A DNA stretch of 64,000 nucleotides from the NCBI RefSeq assembly GCF_000151315.2, contig NW_011887298.1:812530-876529 (forward strand), written 5' to 3'. Below the pieces are notes generated by a model. It was given only the letters and a program-made list of their open reading frames with translations, did no database searches and was not told the origin of the DNA. Shown here one piece after another: positions 43,801-59,635 of the stretch (position 1 is its first letter; the number at the start of each line of letters is the position of its first letter). The translations under genes and the position numbers were made by a program. This DNA comes from Capsaspora owczarzaki ATCC 30864 (taxonomy: Eukaryota > Opisthokonta > Filasterea).

Positions 43801-46800
43801 CGCTTCTCTTTACTTGGGAAGCGCGCCTTCCAGCAACGTTAGCATCCTGTCCAGAGGGGTCTTCTGAACTATTGGCGCTGTCGTCTGCGCGAACGGTTGC
43901 CAACTTGTTGGCACTGACTGGAATTTCTCGAAACTTGGGCTCCACGCTGGCCACACTCCGCGAGCTTCTTGGCAGCGCAGTGTTGCCCGTTGAGGATCTT
44001 GCAACCAGACTCCAGCTTGTTCAGGGCTGGGGCGTGTTCATTTCCCGCGTTTTTGCCTTCTGCGTTGATGTGGCGACTGCCGTGGTTGGCGTGGCTCTGT
44101 CACCGATGCAGATTGGCACGCTCATTACCGAGTTGCTCTTCCAAACAGTGTGCGAAGTTGCATCCAAGTCGGCCATTCACGAGGCCAATGCCATGCTTTC
44201 CATTGCCTGGCTCGGATATGTGGGTGCTAAATCGACTCAGGATTTAACCACAACGAATGTGGCACTCGCGCTCGGCGTTCGCTTCTCAGCGGCAGGCGTC
44301 CCTGCGAGTGTGGTGGAGGGCACAGAGCGGTTTCTCCCCAACAGCTCTCGTTCAGGGGTCCAGACTTGGGGACGTCAGCAAGGCGGTCTCCTGCTTTCGT
44401 TTGCCGCCAGCATCGCAACCAGCGTGAGCTGGCTTGCAACCATGCAGTTTGGGGCCCTCGCAGATGGCGCCTCGCATGTAGCAATGTCGGCTTTGCAGCA
44501 TCTCATCCAGGTTGCTGCTGCTGCTCCCGCCAAAGTGGTACACGCTCAACAGCACGCCGACGAATCTTCTGCCTGGACGCAGCTTGCAGCTGCCAGCAGT
44601 CTCTGGATTCTTACCACGGCCTTGACAAATCCCGTCTCTGTCGCCGCGCTCCCAACCGTCCTCGCGCCAAACGCGATCGCAGTATTGCTCGAGTCGGCTG
44701 CAACGACGCTCGAGCGAGTTTCCTCGTGCCTTTGCAACGAGGCACCAATCAACGGTACTCGTTCCGATGAAGCAGAGACGGCACGCCTGGCGTCCGTGCT
44801 GAGTCTGCACGCAAGTTCCACGATCTGCCTGCTGCTTGCTCGCCAGTATTCTGCTGATAGTCCAGCGCGCTCAAGCGCAAGCATCCAAAGCATTTGCCAA
44901 GCCGCTCGCTCATGGTTGGCGGTTTGGCAGCGAAAAGGCACCGCTTCCGAAGCATGGGCGCTGGCTCAGGAAAGCGACTATCTGCTGGTGTTAGTCCTGG
45001 CCGGAACTGTTCGCATGCTTGATGCTCCGACTGTCCCAGAGCTTGCAGAGTCGATCTCCGCTTGTTCTCGGGGCGTCTCCGAATTTTGCGCCCAAATGGC
45101 GCCGCTTGCAGTCTTGCATCCTTGGCTGGGGCTGGCGATTGGATGCTCGCCTCTCGAGGGCTCTGTGGCCACGCGCTTGAGGGTCCAACTTTCCGACGCG
45201 TTGGATCCAGCGCAGCCGGTACCAGCCAACACTTCCATTGTATCGTGCGTCGTTGGCCTAGCCACGCTCACGCGCGTTCATCCGCTTGCACCCAACTTTT
45301 TCCCTTCCTTGTGGGCAAAGGAACTGGCAGCTTCATCGTCCACGGCCCAGCTGGAACAAGCTCTGGAGTTGCTGCCCGCTTTACGTCGCCTTGCCGATTC
45401 CCACCCCGACTTGTCCTTGCGATTTGCTGCAATGGCTGCGCTCGGTGTCGTGGCTGCCACAATCCGACTCGGCTTTGGCCCTGTCTTCCATTCCGTCGTG
45501 CTGTCTCAAGCCCTCGCCGGAGTGTCAGACACTGCTCTGCCCACGGATTACGACTATCTGCCTGCTGCGAGTCTGCTGCGCAACGTCGTGCAGTGCATTG
45601 CGCAAGCAGGTAGTAACACGGCGGCGGCTGTGAAGGATTCGATCGCGTTGCTCGACGTTCTTGCCTCGGTGGACGCCGCCTTCCCACCGCTCGAGTGGAC
45701 CAGCCTCGCGCGACACTTGGCTCAATCCGTGTTGACGTCTCCAGTCCCCGAAATTGTGGCCTTTGCGGCTCCCTTGGCCGGGACGCTACTGCGCGTTGGA
45801 TCGTGCCAGGCGGCGTACTCGTCTGGCGGTTCTGCGCTTGCACTCTTTGTGTTTGACGAACTCATCCGTTACGTACCGACGGATGTGCTGCACGATTTTA
45901 TTGAAAAGCAGTCCTTGCGTTTCTTTGAGGCGCTTTCTCCGTCTCTGCAAGCTCGCTGGTTGACTGGCGTTTCCATCTGGCTCTCGACGACCAAGTTCAA
46001 CGATACGCAGCTTTTGACTTTGTTTGTCGACGTCACGCTGGGCGCTGCGCTGGATTCATCCAAGAGCCGCCCACAGAGCGTCATCGCGGCTGCCCGACAA
46101 GCTCTGAAAGCCGTTCTGGGCTGCGTCTCGGCCGACCGACTGTCTGTCAGCCACTCCTTACTGCGGGCGATCGGTTGCAGGCTGGCTGGCAATGTTGAGG
46201 AAGCGACGCGTACATTTACAGAGCTCGCCGTTCCCGAAATCGTCAGATTGGCGACACTTGCGTCCATTGCGGTTGCTGCTTCGGCGGCGACGGGCACCCC
46301 GGCCATTTTGGCCCAACTTGCTGAGCTGGTCGTGCTGGAGAGCAGCCAGGAGCATGGCCCATCGCTGGAGGAGACGGTCAATGTTCTCGGCCCGGCAATC
46401 AGCTGTCTTCCACTTGGCGCGCGTTTGGCCTGGATGCGCCAATTGCTGGCCGACATTACGATGCGATCAAAGCAAGCCGGTTTTGGAGCAACTTTACTGC
46501 GCCTTTTCAGTCTATTAACCCTCACCACCTCATCCTGTGTGCTACCAGCGCTTGGCGCACCAACTTTGGACGCGTTTCCTTCTTCATTGAGTTTTGCCTA
46601 CCAGATTGGGCGAGTGTCGCGCGACGTGGTGATTTCTGTAAGATTCGTTGTCCGGTTGTTCGTTTTTTTTTCCCGTTGTTTCCGGTCTGCGAACTCACCG
46701 ATTCAACAATGTTTTGTTGTTGTAGACTGTCGACAACCTTCATGTCACGTTGCAGCTGCTCCAACAACGCAATGACACCGAGTGTGTGCGGATTTGTCAG

Positions 46801-46899
46801 TTGCTTCGAGTTGCATTGCGCGAGATGGGTCATCTCCCTGCAATGCCACGACAGCGTTGGTTGATTACTGTTTCCCGTGCATCAGAGATGCTCCCTTGA
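40812..46899 (+). CDS. FOCAD: focadhesin (FOCAD), giant HEAT-like repeat protein
   Basis: Exons 40812-40880, 40974-46637 and 46726-46899 sum to 5907 nt, 1968 residues; human FOCAD has 1801. The protein is an alpha-solenoid with no catalytic motif. Family positions I recognise are HRHPYVILLAAHP (about 185), QHGAMLIPPTNALLASAVRQ (about 665), LKSGFAAALLFTWEARLP (about 950) and LPTDYDYLPAASLLRNVV (about 1547), each aligned with the same order in human FOCAD. Human FOCAD localises at focal adhesions and also stabilises the SKI mRNA-decay complex; which role applies here is unknown. The gene is convergent with the phosphatidylserine synthase gene (149 bp). Low-complexity Ala/Gly inserts occur near residues 30-50 and 840-860. 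Confidence 0.88.
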
Positions 46900-47048
46900 T
46901 ATCTTTTTGGTGACTGTGCGTGAATAAGTAGTGCTTGTGTATTTTAGTCATGTGAGCATTCAATCCAATTAGCAACAGCACTTTTTTTTTTGAAGGTGAA
47001 CCAAAAGCAGCACAAATCAAAGAACCGGAGATTCGACAGTTTTGCTGC

Positions 47049-49011
47049 TCAAGACTCGCTCAGCGTCTTGACACGAGGTCCTCGCTTCCGAACCTGGTCG
47101 CGGGCGTCGAGCACTGCACTGTCGAGCTGTGCCCGAGCTGGCAGGTTTGCAGGCGGGGTTGCAAGATGGCGACGGCCCAACGCGTGGTCGAGGCGACCGT
47201 CCGTCTCGGCGACGGCGATGGTGACCTTGTCACGGAGGGCGGCACCCTCAACGTCAGCCTCGTGGCGCGCAAACAGCTGCATGGCCGCCAAGCAGAAGCA
47301 GGTCGACAAGCACAACCACAGCAGGCCGCTCTTGATGGGCTCGGTGTCTGCGAACTGGCCCCTGCCAAACTTGATGCAGACAAACAGCTCGACGAAAATG
47401 ACGGCGCCAGCAATCCAGCACTGTGTGCCAATGCGCTTGCAGTTGGAGTCGCAGGCGTAAATGTAGAGCTGGCGCAGAGCGGGAGTGCCAAAGACCGCCC
47501 AGAGGATCATGCGGTAGAGATTGATGGGGTGGCTCGAGCGAATGTGGAAGATGTGCTTGAGGAAGAAGGCATTGAGCTCGCTGATGCTAAAGAGGACAAT
47601 CAGCATGGTGACGACGAGGAATCGCTTGACAGTGCCAAGCTCCCAGCGGACGACCGTCCAGCGGACGGGGGTGAACTGCAAAATGGCGCGGCGGAGCTTG
47701 CCCGAAACGGTGGGGATGGTCGAGATGGACTCCCAGTTGTATGTGCGCATCTCAAGGTAATTGGCAAGGCGCATGCCAATGTAGATGCCAAGGCCGTTGC
47801 AGACGAGCACGTCGAGAATGAGCGCGTCCCACCAGCACTCGGCAAAGTTGGGGAGCATGCCCATGAAAATGACCTCGGTAATCTCCCAGAGCACAGACAT
47901 GACCCAGCACACAAAGACGTTTCGGAGCATCAGCGCCTTGACCACCCAGCCGATGAGGTGTGCAAAGACAAAGCGATCAAACTTGCTCGAGACCGTCTCC
48001 CACGAGACGCTGCAATCCTCGGCGTAGAACTCGCTCGCTGCGTTCAGTCCGTGGCCCAGTTTCTCGCCAATCAGTGCAGAGATGATTTTCTGCCGTCGTC
48101 GATTGAAAGGTGCACAGGCACAGATTAGAACGCAAAGCCAACCATACCGATCAAAACAACCAATGGCCATACCTCTGCATCGCTGCGCGTTTGAAGCAAC
48201 AAGAACACCAGGAAGAGCAGGTAGACGACACTCAGGCCCATGACGAATCGCCAGACGGCCGGATGGGGACGCGTGAATGGTCCGTTCGGGAAGGCGACGA
48301 GCGAGATGACGAGAATGAAGAAGACCATTGCCAAGACGCCGTTCTTGACGTTTTCGACCGTCTCGCCGTCGGGGTTTCTGCCAAACGCAGCAACACACAA
48401 AAAAGTTGTCCAACAAAGTTGAACAAGGGTCAGAAAAAACATTCCCTCACCAGCTCAGAGACGAAATGTTTCAAAAACTCAGACAACGTGTCAACTGCCT
48501 CGAATAGACAACGTGTCAAACCCTGGCTTTCTCTCTCAATCAGAACTCAAACGCTCCGAGCTTGGTTTGAATGTCCTTACGCAGAGAACGCAACGTAGAC
48601 GAGGGCAGCGATGGCGGAGAAGAGCAGCGTGATGGTGTGTGGCTTGTAGAAGAAGTCGAGGGTGACGTCCTCAACAAACTGCTCCGAGATGTCGCGGTAG
48701 GCAGCGAGGCGCCAGTCGCTCAGAGACGCGGGCGCGGGTGCAGGCGCGGACGGGGCGGCAGCAGCGGAAGTAGAGGCGGAAGTGGAGGAGGAGGAGGAGG
48801 AGGATGGCGATGATGAGCGGGAGTTGGATCCCGACGCCACGGATGCTGCTGATACTGAAGCAGATGATGATACTGAAGCAGATGATGATGAGGGATCGGC
48901 AGTGCGGCGGCGGGTGCTGCTGCGGCTGGGCGACGACGGCGTTTGTGCTGCATCCGCGCTGGCAGCAGCAGAATCAACAGAGTCGCTGCTGGATCGCGTT
49001 GCGCGGACCAT
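47049..49011 (-). CDS. PTDSS1: phosphatidylserine synthase (base-exchange type)
   Basis: Three exons (48581-49011, 48173-48377, 47049-48089) sum to 1677 nt, 558 residues. ATG 49011 is chosen because the frame upstream has only a TTG. A Ser/Ala-rich cytosolic N-terminus of about 110 residues precedes a multi-pass membrane region. Signature blocks are [78 protein letters not shown] and [10 protein letters not shown], all characteristic of animal PTDSS1/2. The enzyme exchanges the head group of phosphatidylcholine or phosphatidylethanolamine for serine in the ER membrane. I cannot tell PTDSS1 from PTDSS2 substrate type by eye. Fungi use a different, CDP-diacylglycerol-based enzyme, so this is an animal-like choice. 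Confidence 0.92.
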
Positions 49012-49482
49012 TCTGGAGTGGAACGACGACGATGGATGGATGGAAGACTGGATTAAGACAAGCAAGGATGAAGACAAGAATTAACACAAGGTAATGCACT
49101 TACGATTATGAGGAAGGGGGTACTGTACAGTATGGAGGGTTGTATGTTCTGTAGGACGATGAGGCGCAAACTCACCCAGTTCCTCAACATCTCTCCCTCT
49201 CTCTCTCTCTCTGTCTCTGTCTCTCTCTCTGTCTCAGTCTGATACTACTCTTTGATCGCCAAGCTGTTCTCGCCAGTGTTCCAAAAAGGCTCAAACTCCC
49301 GAGTTCGTTCGTGTCAACAACCGACTCCAATCTCTCGTTTCCGTTTCTCTCTCTCAGCGTCTCTCAGCGGCTTCGTGACGATGCGGTCTGGCTCAATGTT
49401 CTCAAGTGTAGCACACACACACTCTTGATCTCTCTCTATTGAAAAAGCCCACTCTCCCTTCATCATCATCATTCAAATCACC
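49012..49482. promoter_or_regulatory. divergent promoter between phosphatidylserine synthase and NAD kinase
   Basis: This 471-bp spacer has a CT microsatellite at about 49190-49240, oriented C/T towards NADK, and another short CT tract at 49425-49438. The NADK start codon has a strong context (accATGg). Confidence 0.45.
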
Positions 49483-51834
49483 ATGGTCTCTGATTCTCAG
49501 AAGCCAAACCCTTCTCCCAGCGGTCGGAGTGCGGCTGCTAATGCTGCCACTGCGCGCACACTGTCGCCCGTCCGAGCAGCCCCAGCACGCCCAGTCACAG
49601 TCACAGTCACAACAGCAACACCCGCCTCGAGTGGTGGCAGTCCCACGGACGACAGCGCGGCGACGGCCATGCGTCCCCAGCGAACGAGCAGCCTGTCCAG
49701 TTCTGGCGGGCCAAGGACCCCCTCGGCAGCAGCAGCGACACCAACACCAACAACAACAACAGCAACCTCGTCGTTCTCACTACAGCCCTCATTCGGAGAG
49801 GCAGACAGCAGTGGCACGCGCAGTGCAAGCGGAAGCATCACCAGCGCGGACGTCTCGTTCGAGCAATTCGTCCAGCGCGACCGTGAAGCAGCCGCTGCCG
49901 CCGCCGCCGCTGCTGCCGCTGATGCTATTGCTGCTGATTTCGATGCATCCGCACTGTCGCCGCCGTCTGCCAGAGCCAGAGCCAGTGCCAGTGGTGGCAG
50001 CGGCTCAACCCGCACCTCCGCTTCTGCTGCTCCTGCTCCTGCTACTGCTATGAGCGGGTCTCCGACGTCCACTTTGACAGCGACCGAGGCAAGCTCAAGC
50101 CCAAGAGCAGCAGATGCCACCACCACCACCACCCCCACTGCGCATGACGCGCTGGCGTCCCCGTCGTTGTCGCCGTCGTCGTCGAGTGAGGATGCGGATC
50201 AATTGTCCAGCCTGCCGCTCACCCACCACTCCTCGGCCTCGTCATCGACAGTCGCGAGCGCCGGTGCATCTCCCAATCCACAGCCTCGGTAAAAACACAA
50301 ACAAACAAACAAAAAAAGGATGCATTTTGTTTGTTTGTGAATCCTGAACATCTGGACATCTGGACTTTTGAACTTACGGTACGTTTTGCTGTGAAATCTC
50401 CCACAGGAACATTCGGCAAGAGCACCACATGATTGCCAAGTCCAAGTTCTTGCGGTAAGCTTAACACTTGCACTGCCCAGCTCAGCTCCCGTCCCCCCCC
50501 CCCAAAACCGTTTTGACACCTCAAAGGAGTGTATCACAAACTTGGTTTGCTCATTTTGCTGAAAAACACTCTCTTGAACTCGCAGCGAGCACGCCAAGGC
50601 CTTGCACTCGACTCCCCTGGAGTGGATTGCACCTCCAACCACCGTGTTTGTCATCAAAAAGTTCCGCGATCGCGCAGTCACGGAGCGGCTGAAGGAAATT
50701 ACAACGTGGCTCGTGGCCGAGAAGCAACTGACCGTCTTTGTCGAGAGCTCGGTGCTGCAAGAGGATGCGCTCGTGAATGATGTCACATACGCCCACTCTA
50801 TTCTCCCAAAGCTCCAAAATTTGGACGTCTCGACTATTGGCACGCTGGCAGACCAGATTGACTTTATCATCTGCCTGGGCGGCGACGGCACCATCCTATA
50901 CGCCTCCTCGCTGTTCCAAGGGCGATGTCCACCCGTCATGTCCTTCCACATGGGCTCGCTAGGGTTTTTGATGCCGTTTGATGTGCGCAATTTCAAGGAG
51001 AGAATCGAGTGTGTGCTCCTGGGCAAATGTCTCGTCACCATGCGCATGCGTCTCGAGTGCGAAGTTATTCGAAGCAAGAACAACCAAAGAGCGAGCATGT
51101 GAGCGAAGATTGCTGCTTTTTGTGTGTTCCATTTATCTTTGTTGTTCGGTTTGGTGATGTCTCTCATTTTTTTGGTGATGTCTCTGGTCTCCACCTCTTG
51201 TTTTCTCTTTTCCGTGCCAACCAGGCTTCCGCACGTCTTTCATGCGCTCAACGAAATTGTCATCGACCGCGGGCCTTCGCCGTTTCTGGGTGACTTGCAG
51301 GTGTTTTGCGATGGAAAGCACATCACGTCTGTGCAAGGTGATGGTTTGATTGTCGCCACCCCGACAGGCAGCACCGCTTACTCTGTATCTGCTGGCGGGT
51401 CGATGGTTCATCCAAATGTGCCTGCAATGCTGTTGACACCGATTTGCCCACACACCTTGTCCTTCCGTCCCATCTTGGTGCCGGACACTGTGGAATTGCG
51501 GCTGCTCGTTTCTCTGACGAGCCGCAACTCGGCGTGGATTTCGCTGGACGGGCGCAACCCGCAAGAGCTCAAGCAGGGCGACGGTTTGCGCATTGTATCG
51601 TCGCCCTGGCCCGTCCCGACCATCAATCGAGTCGACCAGAGTACCGACTGGTTCCGCTCGTTGAGCCAGTGTCTGAACTGGAATGTGCGACAAAAGCAAC
51701 TTCCTTTCAATGAAGAATCCAGGTACCGCCCTTCCGGGCTGCGACCCTATCCCTATCCCGGGTACGAGTCGGCGCCCAGTCTCGACGACGAGGAGGACAA
51801 TCCTGAAAAGCGGCGGATTAGCGCATTCTTGTAG
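49483..51834 (+). CDS. NADK: NAD kinase, cytosolic type
   Basis: Four exons (49483-50288, 50407-50454, 50586-51098, 51225-51834) sum to 1977 nt, 658 residues. The first 268 residues are a low-complexity Ser/Ala/Thr/Pro extension. The catalytic part starts near 290 with VFVIKKFRDRAVTERL and contains the family GGDG motif (IICLGGDGTILYASSLFQG), the substrate-binding LNEIVIDRGPSPF, the glycine-rich TPTGSTAYSVSAGGSM with HPNVPAMLLTPICPH, and LSQCLNWNVRQKQLPF near the end, all as in human NADK. It phosphorylates NAD to NADP using ATP. Exon 2 is a 48-nt micro-exon between the low-complexity and catalytic parts. A charged tail (DDEEDNPEKRR) ends the protein. Confidence 0.95.
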
Positions 51835-51933
51835 TGCACAAGTGTGGGGGTCGCAAATTTTTTTTAATGAATACAATGTTTCTACTCTAACAAGCTTTGC
51901 ATTTTCCAGGCATCATCATCTGGGCTTTGTTTT

Positions 51934-53700
<1,767 letters not shown>

Positions 53701-53892
53701 TGTGGCAAAACAAAAGAAGGAAAAAAATAAAGTGCTGAACAAAAAAGAAGACTGCCAACATGTATTGGACTTGTCACTGCAGATGCAACACGGCACGACC
53801 CCGGAAAAACAAATGCGAAGACGAACATCCATGACAGGGTTGCAGCAAGAGGCAACTCGTAGTACTTTGTAGTGGTGTCTCGCTTTGTATTC

Positions 53893-55063
<1,171 letters not shown>

Positions 55064-55133
55064 TCAACCAGCAAAGTTGGAAAACTCAAAAAAGCAAAAC
55101 GCACGATAAACAAGAATAACCGAAACAGCAACG

Positions 55134-58100
55134 TTAAGTCTCTGATGATGATGATGCCTGGGACACAACCGCACCAACGTCACGGGGTGGAGTATTGGCC
55201 GACGACACGACTCGCGCGAGGATGGGAACAATGTTGGTGAAGTGCGGTCGGTCTGATGGCTGCTGTTGCGCACAGTGCTGCATCAGCTTGTCAAAGACAT
55301 CGGGGCAGACCGCAGGACGCTCCAGACGACCGCCCGAGCTCAAATACTCCAACACGGCGACCGCTTGAATGTGGGCGAATGGGGACGCACTCGCGTAGGT
55401 CAGCACCTCCCACATGACGATGCCGAATGACCACACATCGGATGCCTCGGTGAACTTGCGGAAGCCGAGGGCCTCTGGCGACATCCACTGCAAGGTGCAA
55501 AAAAGTTGGGTTGAAAAAAAAAAACCCCCAAGGTGAGTGACACAACCATCGACTATCAGATCGCTTCCCACAACAAAGAACAGCGGCAAAACACATGTTC
55601 AGCGACAAAAACAAGCTCAAAGACCTACCCGAGCAGGAAGCTTGCCGCGCGTTTGAACGACATAGTAATCCTTGTCCTCCGCCATCGAACGAGACAGACC
55701 AAAGTCGGAGACTTTGACAACAAGGTTGTGTCCGACCAAGCAATTGCGAGCCGCCAAATCACGATGAACAATGCGCTGGCTGGTGAGATAGGCCATACCG
55801 CTGGCAATCTGGGCGAGCGCGTGGGCCTGCTCGACCGCCGTCCAGACGACGCCAGCAGCCTCGCTCTTCTTCAAGAGGCTTTGCAGACTGCCGTACGGGA
55901 ACAGCTCAAGCAGGAGCATGACTGGCTCTGTGTCGAAATGCGTACCAATCACACAGACGACGGCCGGGTGCTGGAACTGGCCCATCACGCGTGCTTCATC
56001 CAAAAAGTCGTCGCGTTGCTTTGGTGTGGCATGGTCGTGCAGCATCTTGGCAGCCAGCACGACTTTGCCATCGCTCGAAGGCGTTTCGACAGTCGTACCC
56101 TTCAGTGTTTTTTCCGGGAAGATGGCGCGTGGGAGGGAGACCGATACAACTCTGAGATTGGGGAGAGAACAGAGTGAGCACACATGCAGGTCACGAGCAT
56201 CACCATCACCATCATCACCAACGCCACTCAGACACAAACATACCGGCCAAACTCGCCCATGCCGAGATCACCCAGCACCTGCACCGTCTCAGCAAACGAC
56301 TTTTGGGCGTTCGAGTTGGGGTTGTCGTAGTCGGGCAATCGCGACGGAACAGCAAACGGCATGTGGTCTGCAACACCAGGCGCGCCATAAATGTACATGT
56401 CCTCGTTGTCATCTTCGGCGTCTGCGCTCGGCTTCTTGCCGGGCTCCTCGTAGATTTGCGAAGCCCGTCCGTTGGAGTTGTCGTAAAGTGCGCCGGCGAG
56501 AACAGGTGCGCGGCTTGCTGCTGCGGTGTGTGCTGGCTTGCCGTTGTCGTACATGTCTGGTTGTGCAGGCTTGCCGTTGTCGTACATGTCGGGTTGAGCC
56601 GCAACTGGAGCCGCTGAGGTCGCCTTCGACGTCGGCTCGACGTAAGCTTCTTCAGAAGGAGCACTCGGGCCATTGTCGTACAACATGCCATCGCTAGGCT
56701 TCGGAGCAGCAACGGCAGCATATTGCGCCGCTTCCGCATAAACCTCCGTCTGGTTCAGTTTGTCGTACGTGTTGTCTTGTGCGCCAGCTGCCGGCGAGTT
56801 GTCGTACAGTCCAGGAGAGGCTGCGGCTGAGCGTGGCTTTGGCTTCTGAGCAGGCTCGGCATAAATGTCGGAAGTGTCGGAAGCCAGCATTTCGTAATGG
56901 CTTGACTGGTCGTTGGCTGTGGATTCGCGTTTCTTGCCAATCGGATTGACCGTCATCGACACTGCCTCAGAGTCAGAGGCGCTGGGTGAGTTCTTGAGTT
57001 GCTGTCGCGCACGCCGGCGCCGAGGGAGAACGACGAGAAGCAGCAGGAGGAGGAGGATCAACAAACCACCAGCGGCACCACCAGCGGCACCGGCGATGGT
57101 ACCGACAGCGCTACTCGATGACGGGCTACCGGCAAGAACGCACTGCGCGCCTTGGTAGGTCTGGCCAGAAGGACACGGGATGCACTGGTGGGCGTCGGAG
57201 GAGAGAATCAGAGGAGGAATGCATCCGCCGCACACAGAGTCGCTGGAGGTCGTGCAACTGAGAGTCGTGTTGCAATTCGACACAGGTGTGCAGGCTGCAC
57301 AAACACGATCCTGTTGCGGGGCGCAAGCTTGCTGCTCAAACATGCCCAACCCGCACGATTGGCTGCAAGTGGTGCAAGAAGCCCCAGCATCAGGCGAGTA
57401 GGTGCCGTTCGCGCACTGCTGACACGTGGACGTAATACCATCGGTGCAGCGCACATCCAGACAGTCAATAATTCCACTGCATGGCGTGCACGCGGTGCTT
57501 CCACTGTTCATCCAAGTTCCTGGCTCGCAAGAAAAGCACTGCGAGGTGGATGGCGACGAACACGCCAGGTAGTTGGTCTCGCAGCCTGCAATCGGAGTGC
57601 ACGTTTCGCACGTGTCAAAGGTGCCCTGGTTTTTGCGGTAGTATCCATTGAGACAGGTGGCGCAGCGAGATGACGTCGCGTCTCCGCAGGAGACAGTCGA
57701 GCCGCACTTGTCAATCTGCGTGCACAGCTGGCAAATGTCGGCAGGCCCCGTCGTGTTTTTCCACGTCCCGTACACGCACGTGGGGCACCGAGATGTGGTA
57801 GGCGAGTTGCAGGTGGGCGACACGCTGCCGTCACAATTTTCGATCGGCGTGCAGCCGAGGCACATGTCGGCCACACCGTCATTCAAGAAGGTACCAGGAA
57901 CACACGTGACACATTGCGAGGTTGTAAAAGAATTGCACTGCAACCCCGACGTGCAACCAGCGATGGGAGTGCAGGATTCGCAAGTGTCAGATCGATTGGC
58001 CATGGTGCTCCTCCACATTTGAGCGGCGCAGGTGGTGCACACGGACGAGTTGTAGCTTGTGCAAGTGGGCGTCGACAGGCAGGCATTGATTGGGTCACAA

Positions 58101-59635
58101 ACGCGACAGACATCAGCGGGACCAGACGTGTCTTTCCACGTCCCCGAATTGCACGTGGCGCACTTTGACGTGGACGCTGAGGCGCAAGTCGGAGCAACCG
58201 AGCAGCCCGGCACAGCGGGACAAGGCACGCATTGGTCGGGTGCAGTCGAATTTCCGGCCTGAAGGTAAAAGCCCGAGTTGCAGGTTGCGCATCGCGACGT
58301 AGAGGCAGAGTCGCAGGTCGTCGTTGTTCCGCAGTTGATCACGGCAGGGCAATTCAGACACTGGTCGTTGCTACCAGATGACGTCTTTCGGTATGTGCCC
58401 ACAGCGCAAGTGGTGCACACGGCATTCGTACTCGTGGAGCAAGTGACGGGAACACCGCAATTCGCGATCGCGCATTGGCTGCAGGTGATATCAGACGTCG
58501 CAGAGCAAGTGGCGGTCATGTACTGGTTCGTGGGACAGCTCGCCGTGCATTGTGTACACGTGTCTGATGTAGACGATGTGCCAGTCGTTTTGTAATAGTT
58601 GGATTGGCACGCCGAGCAGGTCGACTTTGTGCCGGGAGCAGCGCATGTGGGAGCAGAGTTGCAGAAAGGAATGGCGGGACACTGCGGGCATGTCGCACCA
58701 TTGGTCGATCGGTAGTAGCCTGAAACGCATGTGCTACACTGTTGATCGCTGTTTGTGTTGCAGGTAACAGAACCTGTTTGGCAGTTTGGAATGCTGGTGC
58801 AAGCTGGGCAGCTCGTGGCCGAAGCTTTGTAAAATCCGGTCTGGCACGTGGTGCAGGCTTGATTCGTCGACGTCGTGCAAGAAATGACTTGACAGTTTCC
58901 GATGGAATTGCAGTTCGTGCACACTCTGTCTGCGGTGGTTGTGCAGGACGACGACAGGTACTGTGTGGACGGACACGTACCACCGGAACAAGGAACGCAC
59001 GCGGACATCGAGTTAAGGTCGTCGTCGTAAGTAGACCCGGACTGGCATGGCGTGCATGATAGATTGTCAGTGTAGGAGCCGGGATTGCACGTTGCGCATG
59101 AGGAGCCCGTCCAGTACTGAGTGCCCTGGCATTTAAAGGTCAGAGTGAACGATTGCCCGCTCACCGAGCCAGAGACCCCGCCGAGGACAAACTTGTAGGT
59201 CGTACCGGCACCAACCGACCAAGAGAGTGTTCCAGGAGCCGAGACGCCGTAGCTTTGGAAGAGCCCTCCATTGCAGTTTCCGCCTGAGCTGGCCAGGGCG
59301 AATCTCATGCCCGATCCGACCACCATCACCGAACCACTATAGCTGCTCGTGAAAGTCCAATAAAAAGGAGTGTTGTAAGTTGCTCCGCTAATGGTGAGTG
59401 TTCCAGACTGATAGTTGTTGTCGTTCGAGTTGGACCCGATGCCGGCGTTTTTCGCATTGTTGCAGCTCGAGTCGCTTTGAGAATCGTAAGCTTGAACAAG
59501 CCCCGACGACAAGAACAACAGCAAGCACGCCAGAAGTGTCGCCAACGAGACAGAGGCAGCGCCACGTTTGTGCATGGTCGACCGACGCTGTGTTTTCGCA
59601 AACAACGACAGGGTACGAAAGTGAGTTCCAGTCAT
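55134..59635 (-). CDS. receptor tyrosine kinase with cysteine-rich ectodomain
   Basis: Exons 56244-59635, 55629-56151 and 55134-55487 sum to 4269 nt, 1422 residues. A second ATG at 59575 directly precedes the signal peptide (hydrophobic stretch ending GLVQA) and may be the true start. The ectodomain (to about 840) is a long chain of Cys-rich modules of CxxC...C type, about twenty in number, resembling growth-factor-receptor/TNFR-like repeats. One membrane helix (about 845-872) is followed by RRRRAR. A 240-residue linker carries many Tyr motifs, including six YDN. The kinase domain (about 1118-1390) has all key parts: GMGEFG, AAKML, HRDLAARN, DFG, and WMSPEAL; activation loop DKDYYVV. The glycine loop is split by intron 1. 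Ligand and class are unknown. Confidence 0.93.

Noticed and set aside
47166-48128. 320-codon frame antisense to phosphatidylserine synthase
   Set aside because: Acidic shadow frame across a conserved enzyme on the other strand.
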